Of a stretch of 64,000 nucleotides of DNA, positions 35,237 through 44,651 are shown piece by piece. Origin of the DNA: Alphaproteobacteria bacterium (GTDB taxonomy: Bacteria; Pseudomonadota; Alphaproteobacteria; Caedimonadales; UBA9215). Every line of letters starts with the position of its first letter. Positions within the stretch are counted from its first letter, which is position 1. The notes under the pieces were generated by a model. It was not told where the DNA came from, made no database searches, and worked only from the letters and a program-made list of their open reading frames with translations. The DNA is taken from positions 1 to 64,000 of the forward strand of contig JAACSN010000011.1 of the NCBI GenBank assembly GCA_009993885.1, written 5' to 3'. Both the position numbers and the translations under genes were made by a program.

Positions 35237-37119
35237 TTGTTGATTTAGGACACAGTATGTTGCTCGCCTCTTTTATTGTGGCCGCCCTTGGTGCATTTGT
35301 GCCTCTTATGATTGCGCGTCACTCAACACTGCTCAGCCTGCGCTTTGCTCAAATTAACGGCAGTTTTCTCCTTTTCCTTCTTTTGGGTTCTTTTTCAGCC
35401 CTTGCTTATGCTTTTATGACATCGGACTTTTCCCTTAAAATTGTAACTCTTAATTCTGAAGTTTCCGAACCCTTAGTCTATCGATTGGTAGCCCTTTGGG
35501 GAAATCATGAAGGCTCGTTGCTTTTGTGGATTGTGACTTTAACTCTCTATATCGTGTTGTTTTCTTTTTCAGGGCGTACTATTGCAACCCACCGAGATCG
35601 CACTCGCATGTTGGCAATTTTAAGCGCGATTTTGTGGGGCTTTCTTTTGTTTATGCTGTGGACGTCTAATCCCTTTGAGACTCTTAAGGTCACACCTCAT
35701 AAAGGTCTTGGCTTGAACCCTATCTTGCAAGACCCTTCTATGACCTTTCACCCGCCGTCGTTGTACTTTGGATATATTGGGTTTGTGATTCCCTTCGCTA
35801 TGGCCGTTGGATTTTTATGGCGGGGGCATTTTAAAAAAGAACATGCCGGTTGGATGCGTTTATGGACTTTAATCCCGTGGAGTTTTCTCACTTTTGGCGT
35901 GGCAGCGGGGAGTTTATGGGCCTACTACGAACTTGGTTGGGGCGGCTGGTGGTCTTGGGATCCTGTGGAAAATGCGTCTCTTTTACCGTGGCTTGTGTCA
36001 ACGGCGTTGCTTCATGCTATCGGTTCTTACCGCCGCACGGGCTCCTTAAAATTGTGGTGTCTTTTCTTAGGTCTTCTTACCTATTTAACGAGTTTACTGG
36101 GGACTTATATTACGCGTTCCGGAATTGTGGCCTCTGTTCACGGTTTTGCAAAGGATGAACAAAGAGGGCTTTATCTTTTAACTTTCACAGCCTTATTGGC
36201 AGGGCTTTCTTTTCTGTTATTTGCCGTGCGTGCCTACAAGATGCGTTCAAAAATGCCTGTGATTTATCCGGCTTTATCAGGATTTGTGAGTTTAAATATA
36301 TATATATTGCTCCTTATAAGTCTTGTTCTTGGTGCGGGGACTCTTTACCCCGTGTTTGGAGAGGCAACCCTCACAGAATCGTTCTTTAATACAAGCATTA
36401 ACCCCCTTGCTTTGGCTGTTCTTTTTCTCATGGGGCTTGCGACTTTTGTGGGATGGAAGCCGACGCCTTTATGGCCCTTATTGCGCAAACGCCTTTTGCC
36501 CTTGAATGGCGGGCTTCTGGTGATTGCCGTATTGATGTATCAAGAAACCCTTGAGAAAAATGCCGAGAATTTGATTGCCGTTTTCGCCCTTGGCTTTAGT
36601 CTTTGGGTACTTGTGGCGAGCAGTATAGCGTTGGTGAAAAAGCGTGCCCATGCCATGATGTTGGCTCATATCGGCTTTTCTATTTGCGTCATCGGCATGA
36701 GTAGTGACACCTTATTTAAGGAAGAAGGAACGTTCTGGCTCGGAGCCGGAGAGAGCGAAACTTTTGCAGGATATACTTTTGTTCTTGAGAGTGTTCGGCA
36801 GAATGAGGCGCCTAATTATATTAATGAGGTTGCTGAGGTTGGGGTCTTTAACTTTAAAGGAGAGGCCGTTGCGACTTTAAAACCGGAGACGCGGCTTTAC
36901 GGCACAAAAGGAGCCCTTGTTTCTAAAACAGCCGTTGTTCGGCGATATTGGGCGCAATTATATGTTGTGTTGGGCCCCATGCTTGAAACGGGTCAGCGGT
37001 CTTTTCGGGTCTTTTACCATCCCCTTGTCATGTTGATTTGGCTTGGGGGAGGACTTATGAGCCTTGGAGGTTGTATCGCCGTGTTAGGATATGTGAGACG
37101 GCGTCGGAGGTTTCTATAA
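35233..37119 (+). CDS. ccmF: Cytochrome c heme lyase subunit CcmF
   Basis: CcmF, with CcmH, attaches heme to apocytochrome c. The 628-residue protein has about 14 transmembrane helices, the early LVALWGNHEGSLLLW motif, the heme-handling WGGWWSWDPVENASLLPWL, DPSMTFHPPSLYFGYIGF and LLGTYITRSGIVASVHGF. Complete length. ccmG, ccmH and ccmI do not follow; the next gene (ruvX) is convergent with a 6-base overlap, so they must be elsewhere. Confidence 0.97.
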   Translation: MIVDLGHSMLLASFIVAALGAFVPLMIARHSTLLSLRFAQINGSFLLFLLLGSFSALAYAFMTSDFSLKIVTLNSEVSEPLVYRLVALWGNHEGSLLLWIVTLTLYIVLFSFSGRTIATHRDRTRMLAILSAILWGFLLFMLWTSNPFETLKVTPHKGLGLNPILQDPSMTFHPPSLYFGYIGFVIPFAMAVGFLWRGHFKKEHAGWMRLWTLIPWSFLTFGVAAGSLWAYYELGWGGWWSWDPVENASLLPWLVSTALLHAIGSYRRTGSLKLWCLFLGLLTYLTSLLGTYITRSGIVASVHGFAKDEQRGLYLLTFTALLAGLSFLLFAVRAYKMRSKMPVIYPALSGFVSLNIYILLLISLVLGAGTLYPVFGEATLTESFFNTSINPLALAVLFLMGLATFVGWKPTPLWPLLRKRLLPLNGGLLVIAVLMYQETLEKNAENLIAVFALGFSLWVLVASSIALVKKRAHAMMLAHIGFSICVIGMSSDTLFKEEGTFWLGAGESETFAGYTFVLESVRQNEAPNYINEVAEVGVFNFKGEAVATLKPETRLYGTKGALVSKTAVVRRYWAQLYVVLGPMLETGQRSFRVFYHPLVMLIWLGGGLMSLGGCIAVLGYVRRRRRFL

Positions 37120-37599
37120 AGGTTTTGTAGAGCGGCACACATTCTCCATACGATCAAGAAACCCTTGCAAAATATAATTAGCCGCAACTTTGTCAATCAC
37201 TTCTTTGCGACGTTTCCGCGAGAGGTCGGCCTCCACTAGGATCGTTTCAACGGCAACCGTTGAGAGGCGTTCGTCCCATAAAACAATCGGAATATCCGGA
37301 TAAAGCTCTTCAAAATTACGAACAAAATCAGCGGCAGATTGGGCTCGGGGGCCTTTGGTTCCGTCCATATTTAAAGGCAGTCCCACAACGATGGCACAGC
37401 TTTTTTTCTCGTCATAAAGATCTTTGACGCGTTTGGCCGACAGGGTGAATTTTTCGTGTTGAATAACCTCAAGGGTGCTTGCAATCATCCATGTGCGATC
37501 GCTGGCCGCAACGCCAATACGTTTGCCGCCAAGATCAAGAGCCAAGAGCGCTTTGTTAAGAGACTTGAGCTTTGCGATATCCTCTAAGGTAACGGGCAT
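37114..37599 (-). CDS. ruvX: YqgF/RuvX family putative Holliday junction resolvase
   Basis: The 161-residue protein has the RNase H-like YqgF fold: ALDLGGKRIGVAASD (catalytic Asp), IVVGLPLNMDGTKGPRAQSAADFV and VLWDERLSTVAVETIL. The family is implicated in pre-16S rRNA 5' end processing in addition to its nominal resolvase role. It starts 9 bases after the lpxB stop, so it is likely the third gene of lpxI-lpxB-ruvX. Confidence 0.92.
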   Translation of the reverse strand: MPVTLEDIAKLKSLNKALLALDLGGKRIGVAASDRTWMIASTLEVIQHEKFTLSAKRVKDLYDEKKSCAIVVGLPLNMDGTKGPRAQSAADFVRNFEELYPDIPIVLWDERLSTVAVETILVEADLSRKRRKEVIDKVAANYILQGFLDRMENVCRSTKPL

Positions 37600-37608
37600 A
37601 TTTTTTGC

Positions 37609-38781
37609 TTATTTCTTTAAAAGCGTTTCAAGGACGGCTTGGGCTGCTACATCACTTGGGGACTTTCCGGATTTTGGTTCCACGAGGGCGCGTAGCTTTG
37701 CAAGCTCTCTTTTTTGTATTGCATGTGATTCTGATTTCTTTTTTAAGAGTTTATGAAGGGCATGGGAGAGGTCGTCCGATTTGCAATTTTCTTGTAAAAG
37801 TTCGGGCACGACTTCTTTTTCTAATAAAATGTTGGTGAGAGAAACATGTTTTGTGAGAATTAATTTGCGGACAATGGCCGCGGAAAGCGGGTTACCTTTG
37901 TACGCAACAACCATAGGGGTATCACATAAGCCAAGTTCCAGGGTTACAGTGCCCGAGGCAGCAAGGGCAGCTGTTGAGGCTCGCATAGCTTCGTATTTTT
38001 CCGTTTCATCGGTTGTGACATATCCTGCAATGCCGTGATCTTTTAGGGCTTGTGTTATTTGGTCTTTAAAGCGGGGCAAGGTCGGGATAACAACATTAAG
38101 ATCGGGATGATGGGATTTCAGGATTTCGACGGCATTTAAAAAGAGAGGAAGGTGCGTTTTGATCTCTGAGGGACGGCTTCCCGGCAGAATACAAAGGAGA
38201 GGTTGATCTTTTTCAAGCTTGTGTTTTTTGCGGTACACTTCGGGGGAAATATCCCACAGCTTTTTTTCAACAAGGGGATGCCCCATGAAGGTTGTTTTTA
38301 GACCGTGCTTTGTGAAATAGGGGGGTTCAAAATGAAAGAGGGTTAAAAGGTGCGTTAAATAGCCGGCGACCCTCTCGGCACGACGAGGGCGCCATGCCCA
38401 AACCGTTGGTGCCGTAATATGAATGACGGGGATATTGAGAGGTTTTAAGCGCTTGGCAAGTCTAAAGTTAAAGCCCGGCGCGTCTATGGTAACGACAAGA
38501 TCCGGTTTGACTTTTTTGATATCATCAAGGGTTTGGGCAAGGCGGGTTAAGACATTAATAATATGCGGGATAATTTCCAAGATCCCCATAATAGAGAGCT
38601 CACCCATGGGAAAGAGACTTTTAAGCCCTTCCTCTGACATGCGCGTGCTACCGACCCCTTCAAAAAGGAGGTGAATGTTCTTAGGACATTGTGCCTTTAG
38701 AGAGCTCATTAAGGCGCCTCCTATTTGGTCACCGCTTTCTTCGCCTGCAATGATATAAATGGTTTTGCGTTCTTTAGTCAT
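37609..38781 (-). CDS. lpxB: Lipid-A-disaccharide synthase
   Basis: LpxB joins UDP-2,3-diacylglucosamine and lipid X to form the lipid A disaccharide at the inner membrane. The start at 38781 has an AGGAG site 7 bases upstream and gives MTKERKTIYIIAGEESGDQIGG, the normal N-terminus; an upstream frame would add 15 spurious residues. Further motifs are FEGVGSTRMSEEGLKSLFPMGELSIMG, ITAPTVWAWRPRRA, FMGHPLVE and LPGSRPSEI. At 390 residues it is complete. It overlaps lpxI by 8 bases. It shows the organism makes lipid A. Confidence 0.97.
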   Translation of the reverse strand: MTKERKTIYIIAGEESGDQIGGALMSSLKAQCPKNIHLLFEGVGSTRMSEEGLKSLFPMGELSIMGILEIIPHIINVLTRLAQTLDDIKKVKPDLVVTIDAPGFNFRLAKRLKPLNIPVIHITAPTVWAWRPRRAERVAGYLTHLLTLFHFEPPYFTKHGLKTTFMGHPLVEKKLWDISPEVYRKKHKLEKDQPLLCILPGSRPSEIKTHLPLFLNAVEILKSHHPDLNVVIPTLPRFKDQITQALKDHGIAGYVTTDETEKYEAMRASTAALAASGTVTLELGLCDTPMVVAYKGNPLSAAIVRKLILTKHVSLTNILLEKEVVPELLQENCKSDDLSHALHKLLKKKSESHAIQKRELAKLRALVEPKSGKSPSDVAAQAVLETLLKK

Positions 38782-39637
38782 AGGAGACTCCTGTAATAAA
38801 AAGACCCTTTGAGTCCGCAAGGGCAATGGTCTCGTCTTTATTTAATAAAATAACATGATCGGCTTCGGCAGCAATGCCGCGAAGACCCGCTTGCGCTGCG
38901 TATTCAACAGTCCTCGGTCCGATAACAGCACGATCAACGCGTGTTTCTTGATTGGGTTTGATGACTTTTACGAAAACACCGCCAAGGCCGTCTTGTTTCA
39001 AGGAAGCCGTGCGTTTGATCAGTTCATCGGAGCCCTCAATGGCTTCAACTCCCAGTACAAGGCCTTGTTGTACAACAACACTTTGTCCTACATCTTGGGC
39101 GCCGAGGGCTTTGGCCACGTCGAGGCCGCGCCTAATATCTTTTAGAGCTTGCTCGTCGGGTTGTTCTTTTGTGAGAGTTCCTAAGTTCACCATGGCCTGT
39201 GGGCCAAGCAAGTCTTCCGGGCTAATAACAATAAGGCCTTCGTTTTCAAAAAAATCTACGATAACGCGAAAGAGTCCGTCATCTCCCATGGGTTTACCGA
39301 CCAGCTTTGCCATCAGAGCAACGCCTTTAAGATCCGGTTTAAGGTCGCTCCAAGCAGGGCGATTGAAATAGCCTGCCATGACAATGTGGTCGACTTTATT
39401 GGTTTTGAAATGCTTGATGGTTTTTCCGGCTTGTCCAAGGCCAACCCAATCATGGGGTAATCCTTGAACAAATTTGGGGTCCGTTTGTCCGTCATAAGCC
39501 ATAATGTAGTAAGGGATGTTTTGTATTTGGCAGGCTTGAATGATATCGCGGGGCAGGTCACCGTGACCCGCAATAATACCAAGACAATTAATGTTGCTTA
39601 AGTCTGCCATAGAGACGTCTTTTGAAAATGAGTTCAT
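38774..39637 (-). CDS. lpxI: UDP-2,3-diacylglucosamine diphosphatase LpxI
   Basis: LpxI hydrolyses UDP-2,3-diacylglucosamine to lipid X; it replaces LpxH in most alphaproteobacteria. The 287-residue protein has the LpxI opening LGIIAGHGDLPRDIIQACQ, HIVMAGYFNRPAWSDL, DGLFRVIVDFFENEGL, ARALGAQD-like AKALGAQDVGQSVVVQQG and DRAVIGPRTVEYAAQAGLRGIAAEAD. The start may be the internal Met10 (MADLSNINCLG). It directly precedes and overlaps lpxB, its pathway successor. Confidence 0.95.
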   Translation of the reverse strand: MNSFSKDVSMADLSNINCLGIIAGHGDLPRDIIQACQIQNIPYYIMAYDGQTDPKFVQGLPHDWVGLGQAGKTIKHFKTNKVDHIVMAGYFNRPAWSDLKPDLKGVALMAKLVGKPMGDDGLFRVIVDFFENEGLIVISPEDLLGPQAMVNLGTLTKEQPDEQALKDIRRGLDVAKALGAQDVGQSVVVQQGLVLGVEAIEGSDELIKRTASLKQDGLGGVFVKVIKPNQETRVDRAVIGPRTVEYAAQAGLRGIAAEADHVILLNKDETIALADSKGLFITGVSYD

Positions 39638-39709
39638 CTATGACAAAACATAACATATGAGCACGCCCGTGAATAGAAAATTTACCCCCTTTTTTGAGGA
39701 AAAAGTTCC

Positions 39710-41245
39710 TTAGTTTTTAAGGACGTTTTTGGGCGTAATACTTCTGTAACAAATGAGTGCGGCAGCAAAAGAAAGAATTGCCACAAGCCCTATAACACTG
39801 AATAAAGCCCTTACCAAGGAGTCGTTGATCATTGCAAGATAACGGGTGATTTCTTGAGAGGTGAACGTACTTAAAAGACTTAAGTCCCGATAAGCACTGC
39901 CCAAGACGGTTAAAAGGTTTTGGGTTGCTTCGGGGTTTAACGGAATGGCTTCTACGGTTAGCAACCGGTTAAAGTAAACTGCGCCAAGGCCTGTAAACAA
40001 GCTTGTTGAGACGACAACACCCAAGCTGTTAGAGGTGCAGGCTGCCATAATAAATGTTCCGGAGGCTGTGCTAAGTTTTTTTGGATCAACGACCTTCATC
40101 ATCATGGCATTCAGAGCCGGAAAGGATAGACCCATACCGAGACCCATGGCAAAAAGCACAACGAGGAGAGTCGTTTTTTCGGTATTTGTATTAAAGAACA
40201 TGGCAAAGATTAAGGTGACTCCAAGTAATAAAAGACCTCCGCAAATGGGGTAGCGGGCATCCATCTTATCAACGAAACTTCCGCCAAAGGGAGACAAGAG
40301 TCCAAGGGCGCAGGTCATGGAAAGGAAGATCAATCCGGCTTCATAGGGACTATAACCTTGAATATTTTGTAAATATAATCCGATGATCACAAGAATTGTT
40401 GAAAAGGCAAAGCAATAAACGGAAAAACCGATCATACATCCTATAAAAGGTTTGTTGCTGAAAAGTCCTTTAGGGATCAAGCGATTTTCTTTTTTCTCGG
40501 AAGTTTTTATAAAAAGGGCAAGGAGAGAAAGAGAAGCTGCAATAATTCCCCATAATGCAGGGTCTTTAAGTCCCCAAACTTCACTTTGATTAAGGGCGTA
40601 CATGAATCCCATGAGAGAGACTCCTAAAAGAAGGCTTCCTTGAACATCGACTTTACCCTCGGCAATACGTTTAGGTTCTTTGGCAACACAGAGTATAATT
40701 ATTGCAACGGTAATCAAGCAAAGGGGGCCGTTAATAAGAAAGATCCAACGCCAACCGAAATTGGCAAGGATATACCCCCCAAAGCTTGGCCCGATAGCAA
40801 GACCAACGGCTGCTCCAACCCCAAGCATGCCGATAGCAAAACCTCGGTTTTTCTCAGGAAAACACTCAAAGACAAGGGCGTAGAGCGGCGGGACAAAAAG
40901 AGCGCCCCCAAACCCCTGTAAAACACGAGCAAAAATCAAAAGAGGAGCCGATGTGACAATCCCGCATAAAATAGAGGAAAGGGCAAAGATATTTACGCCC
41001 CATAAAAGCAATCGACGCTTGCCGTAAATATCGGCCAGTTGTCCGGCAGGAATCACGAGGACGGCCCAGGCTAAGACATAGCCGCTTAATAACCATTGGA
41101 GGGTATTAAGGTCGGCGCCGCTATCCTTAGAAATAGGAAGGAGAGCAATATTGACGGCCGTATAATCTACGTTGATTAAAAGGATTAAGATCATCATGGC
41201 AAAAAGGACGAAATAGGCTCGGGCTTTTTCAGATATATTTAACAT
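39710..41245 (-). CDS. MFS multidrug-type exporter (DHA2, EmrB/QacA-like)
   Basis: The 511-residue protein has 14 predicted transmembrane helices, the DHA2 layout. Motifs are DYTAVNIALLPI (family D.TIVNVALP), QWLLSGYVLAWAVLVIPAGQLADIYGKRRLL (motif A), ARVLQGFGGALFVPP (motif B), and LGVGAAVGLAIGPSFGGYI (motif C, typical of antiporters). It is a likely proton-driven drug or metabolite exporter. No adjacent membrane-fusion protein or TetR regulator is present, so specificity is open. Confidence 0.92.
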   Translation of the reverse strand: MLNISEKARAYFVLFAMMILILLINVDYTAVNIALLPISKDSGADLNTLQWLLSGYVLAWAVLVIPAGQLADIYGKRRLLLWGVNIFALSSILCGIVTSAPLLIFARVLQGFGGALFVPPLYALVFECFPEKNRGFAIGMLGVGAAVGLAIGPSFGGYILANFGWRWIFLINGPLCLITVAIIILCVAKEPKRIAEGKVDVQGSLLLGVSLMGFMYALNQSEVWGLKDPALWGIIAASLSLLALFIKTSEKKENRLIPKGLFSNKPFIGCMIGFSVYCFAFSTILVIIGLYLQNIQGYSPYEAGLIFLSMTCALGLLSPFGGSFVDKMDARYPICGGLLLLGVTLIFAMFFNTNTEKTTLLVVLFAMGLGMGLSFPALNAMMMKVVDPKKLSTASGTFIMAACTSNSLGVVVSTSLFTGLGAVYFNRLLTVEAIPLNPEATQNLLTVLGSAYRDLSLLSTFTSQEITRYLAMINDSLVRALFSVIGLVAILSFAAALICYRSITPKNVLKN

Positions 41246-41490
41246 TATTTTTTCCTATTTTACGGGGACACTTTTTTGAAAGTTCTAAAAAGTGAAATTT
41301 CTTAAAAATATAATGTTTTCAAAACTATGACAATAGACTATTTTTTGTCCTTCTTTTTGGGATAGCGGTAAAGAGTCTTGCCAAAGCCCTTTAAATGGTT
41401 CAAAATTACTATAAAATGTATATATCTTAAGTTTTTCTTTGCTTGTCATAGCTTGGAAAAATAAGGAGATCACAGGGAGATTCTATTAAA

Positions 41491-42096
41491 ATGGCAGACG
41501 AAACTAAGAAAGACGTTGACGACGCCGAAGAGATTAAAGACCCCGATGATATCGGGGAGGAGTCCGGCGATTCTGAAGGTGAAGACGCCAAGGCAAAAAA
41601 GAAAAAATCCGGCTCCGGCATGATGACAATATTGTTGGCGGCCGGTATTCCGACAGTCTTAATTCTTATTCTTGCCGTTGTTCTCTTTTTTACGTCCTTT
41701 GGGCGCGGTCTTATTGGCCTTGATAAGGGGGACGCTAAACACGGTGAGGAAGAAAGCGTGGAAGAGGCTGTTGTCAAACTACCCGAACACATTACCTATT
41801 ATGAAATGCCCGAATTATTGGTGAATATTCAAACAAGTTCGTCGAAGCGTAAACCTTATTTGCGTTTGGCTGTTAAATTCGAAATACATGATCCCGAGGC
41901 TATAAAAACCCTTGATTTGATTAAGCCTCGTATTATTGATGCCTTTCAAGTTTATTTACGAGAGTTGCGGGTGGATGATCTGGAAGGTTCTACCGGTTCT
42001 CAGCGTTTGAAAGAAGAGCTTTTAAAGCGCGTGAATACGGTTGCAGCGCCGGTGAAAGTCATAGATGTTTTATTTCAGGTGTTCGTTATCCAGTAA
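41491..42096 (+). CDS. fliL: Flagellar basal-body protein FliL
   Basis: FliL surrounds the stator units and supports torque at the inner membrane. The 201-residue protein has a highly acidic N-terminal cytosolic part (1-35), a single transmembrane helix (about 48-70, TILLAAGIPTVLILILAVVL) and the periplasmic stomatin-like domain (YYEMPELLVNIQTSS, YLRLAVKFEIHDPEAIKTLDLIKPRIIDAF, INVL-type end VIDVLFQVFVIQ). It leads fliL-fliM-DUF6468-motE. The ribosome binding site (AGGGAG) is rather distant at 11 bases. Confidence 0.93.
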   Translation: MADETKKDVDDAEEIKDPDDIGEESGDSEGEDAKAKKKKSGSGMMTILLAAGIPTVLILILAVVLFFTSFGRGLIGLDKGDAKHGEEESVEEAVVKLPEHITYYEMPELLVNIQTSSSKRKPYLRLAVKFEIHDPEAIKTLDLIKPRIIDAFQVYLRELRVDDLEGSTGSQRLKEELLKRVNTVAAPVKVIDVLFQVFVIQ

Positions 42097-42200
42097 CAGG
42101 GCTTCCTTTTATTCTTGAGAAGGAGGGAAGGTTAAGGGAAACTTAGATTGCTTTTAACGATATATGGTTAAGGCCGTATTCAACAGGAAGGTTAAGTAAA

Positions 42201-43292
42201 ATGAGTGATGCTGCAGAGGAAGAATTAAGTGATGAAGAGCTTGCAGCTCAATGGGCTGCTGAGGGTGAAATTGACGAAGAAAATAAAGAACCCGAGCGTA
42301 TTTTAAGTCAAGATGAAATTGATAACTTGTTGGGAAGCGCCGGCGTTGGAGCTAAAGAATCCGGCGGTATTAATTTCCTTATTAACAACAGCAAGCTTTC
42401 CCATGAACGCCTTCCGATGTTGGAAGTGGTGTTTGATCGTCTTGTACGAAATTTAACAACGTCTTTAAGAAATTTCACCTCCTCTACGGTTGATCTAAGT
42501 GTCGATGAGATGACGTCTGTTCGTTTTGGAGATTACCTTGATACGGTTTCTTTGCCAGCGCTTTTAACCGTTTTCAAGGCCGAAGAATGGGAGACACTGT
42601 CTCTTTTATATGTGGAAACAGGTCTTGTTTATACATTGGTGGATACCCTGCTGGGCGGTAAAAATGAAACTGCCGAACTGAAAGTAGAGGGGCGTCCCTT
42701 TACCTCGATTGAACGGGGACTTGTAAAAGAACTTGCCGATATTATTTTGATTGATTTTACCCAAGCTTTTTCAAGCATTGCACCCGTCACTTTCAGTTAT
42801 GATCGCATGGAAACCACCCCGCGTTTTGCGGCGATTGTCCGACCTGTCGATGCGGCTATTTTAGTGAATGTTCGGATTACCATGGAAGGGCGCGGCGGGA
42901 ATGTTCAGTTTTGTATTCCTTATGCTTCCATTGAGCCTGTGCGTGATCAAATCGTACAAATGTTTATGGGTGAAAAGTCCGGCGGCGACAGTATGTGGTC
43001 GGGGCATCTGCAGAGTGAAGTTTGGGATGCTGAAGTAGAAGTTGATACGATTTTAGGTGAAATGTCCATTCCTCTTGGGGAAGCTTTAAAGTGGAAAGTC
43101 GGATCTCAAATCGTACTACGCACCAAACCGCAATCTCTCTTAAAGGCCTCCGTTGGCGGCTTTAAGATTTTAGAAGGAAAAGCAGGGCGAAGAGACGGCT
43201 TTGTTTCCCTGCGTGTTGAGCAAAATATGATACAAAAAAAATTGCAACGTATTTATGAAGATCAACAAAATCACAAAAAGGAAACTTCATGA
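42201..43292 (+). CDS. fliM: Flagellar motor switch protein FliM
   Basis: FliM forms the C-ring and binds phospho-CheY to switch rotation. The 363-residue protein has an acidic N-terminal extension (1-30), the CheY-binding motif RILSQDEIDNLLGS (about 31-44), the CheC-like middle domain (HERLPMLEVVFDRLVRNLTTSLRNF, ERGLVKELADIILIDFTQAF, RFAAIVRPVDAAILVNVRI) and the C-terminal SpoA domain (AEVEVDTILGEMSIPLGEAL, LRTKPQ). All parts are present, so chemotactic motility is plausible. Confidence 0.96.
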   Translation: MSDAAEEELSDEELAAQWAAEGEIDEENKEPERILSQDEIDNLLGSAGVGAKESGGINFLINNSKLSHERLPMLEVVFDRLVRNLTTSLRNFTSSTVDLSVDEMTSVRFGDYLDTVSLPALLTVFKAEEWETLSLLYVETGLVYTLVDTLLGGKNETAELKVEGRPFTSIERGLVKELADIILIDFTQAFSSIAPVTFSYDRMETTPRFAAIVRPVDAAILVNVRITMEGRGGNVQFCIPYASIEPVRDQIVQMFMGEKSGGDSMWSGHLQSEVWDAEVEVDTILGEMSIPLGEALKWKVGSQIVLRTKPQSLLKASVGGFKILEGKAGRRDGFVSLRVEQNMIQKKLQRIYEDQQNHKKETS

Positions 43293-43732
43293 GTTTTGAT
43301 ATCATTTTAGATTTAATTGTCATTAGCTGTTTAGGGGCTACTATTGCGTTTGCCGTGCGTTTAAATAAAAAGCTGGCAACCATTTATAAAAGTCGTGAAG
43401 AAATACAGGCCTTTTTAAATCAATTTACAGAGTCTATGTCCAAGGCCGATGCCAGTATAAAAGATTTGCGAGGCGTTGGTGAGTCTGTTTTTAAAAGTGC
43501 TCAAAAAGAGATGGACGATGCCCGTGCTTTAAAAGATGATTTGGCTTTTTTAAATGAGCGTGGAGAAGAGTTGGCGGAACGTCTTGACGGGGCTATTCGA
43601 GTTGCGCGGACGCTTTATAAGGAATTGGAAGATAGAGCTGCCGGCGTTTCACCGGCCGCCTCAAATGCCCCTTACTATGAAGAAGAAGCCTCCCAGCCCG
43701 AACTCGTCCGTCAGTTGAAAAATGTGCGTTAG
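43289..43732 (+). CDS. DUF6468 flagella-linked membrane protein
   Basis: The 147-residue protein has one N-terminal transmembrane helix (about 3-22, FDIILDLIVISCLGATIAFA) and a long coiled coil (YKSREEIQAFLNQFTESMSKADASIKDL ... DDLAFLNERGEELAERLDGAI). It overlaps the fliM end by 4 bases. This position between fliM and motE is conserved in alphaproteobacteria, where the family is known as DUF6468; its role in the motor is unassigned. Confidence 0.85.
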   Translation: MSFDIILDLIVISCLGATIAFAVRLNKKLATIYKSREEIQAFLNQFTESMSKADASIKDLRGVGESVFKSAQKEMDDARALKDDLAFLNERGEELAERLDGAIRVARTLYKELEDRAAGVSPAASNAPYYEEEASQPELVRQLKNVR

Positions 43733-43771
43733 CATTTTTTTGGTTTTTTAAATACGATAAGGTTATGCCCT

Positions 43772-44575
43772 ATGAAATCTCTTTTAAAAGCTTACCGAGT
43801 GACTACGGCAGAGGCTTTGCCGCAAGGTAATTCTGCTCGTGCTTCTTCTTCCTCCCTCTCTCGCCGGAGAGTCGGAGAGTCTTTGAAAGAAAAATTAAGT
43901 TTTTTATTCCTTTTTAAAATACGTCTTGTGCCCCTTGTGATTTTCTTCGCTGTTTTAGTTTTGGGTGCACGAGTCACAACGCTTTTTAGCCATATGGGCG
44001 GCAGCTCTCTTTTAAAAGAGGTCCACGCTTCTGCTAATAAAAACGAAAAACCGACTCCTTTGGGAAAATTAGATTCCTTACCCGAAAAAAACAAAAATGA
44101 ACTAAAAGCTCTGGATAAATTTGATCCCTTTAACATGACCGCGGATCAATACCGAGCTTTAAAAGGTGTCCTTGATAAGGGAAATCAGCTTGCTGATCGA
44201 GAGCATTCTATTTCTGAAAAAGAGCAAGTCTTGCAGGCGCTTGTTAAAAAAATGGATGAGAAAATTTCCGAACTTAAAAAAACAAAGGAAGAGCTAAAAG
44301 TTCTTGTTGATAAAATCGAGGAAGACGAAAACGCTAATACAAAACGCCTTGTTAAAATGACAGAATCCATGAAGCCTGCTCAAGCAGCTAAAGTTTTGGA
44401 AGGCATCGAATTCTCGATTCTTCTTGAAATTATGGAGAAAGTAAAAGAAACAAAGGCTTCGGCTATTCTGGCTGCTATGGATGTGGAAAAGGCGGGGTAT
44501 CTTATGACGGCTCTTTCAAAGCGCCGTAAAATTTTTAAAAAGGGCAATCCTTCTAAATCCGTTATGGAAGGGTGA
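43772..44575 (+). CDS. MotE-like flagellar chaperone
   Basis: The 267-residue protein has a basic N-terminus (1-45), a transmembrane helix (about 47-67, IRLVPLVIFFAVLVLGARV), a periplasmic linker, a coiled coil (about 138-195, LADREHSISEKEQVLQALVKKMDEKI) and an MgtE_N-like C-terminal domain (MTESMKPAQAAKVLEGIEFSILLEIMEKV, SAILAAMDVEKAGYLMTAL). In rhizobia MotE stabilises the periplasmic motility protein MotC. It is the last gene of the cassette and its stop is followed by a GNAT remnant. Confidence 0.85.
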   Translation: MKSLLKAYRVTTAEALPQGNSARASSSSLSRRRVGESLKEKLSFLFLFKIRLVPLVIFFAVLVLGARVTTLFSHMGGSSLLKEVHASANKNEKPTPLGKLDSLPEKNKNELKALDKFDPFNMTADQYRALKGVLDKGNQLADREHSISEKEQVLQALVKKMDEKISELKKTKEELKVLVDKIEEDENANTKRLVKMTESMKPAQAAKVLEGIEFSILLEIMEKVKETKASAILAAMDVEKAGYLMTALSKRRKIFKKGNPSKSVMEG

Positions 44576-44651
44576 CGATCTCATTTAAGCTGTTTGAGCC
44601 GGTGTTATATTTTTGTAGTCGGGTTTTGCCGAAAGGAAGTGAAGTTTTATT

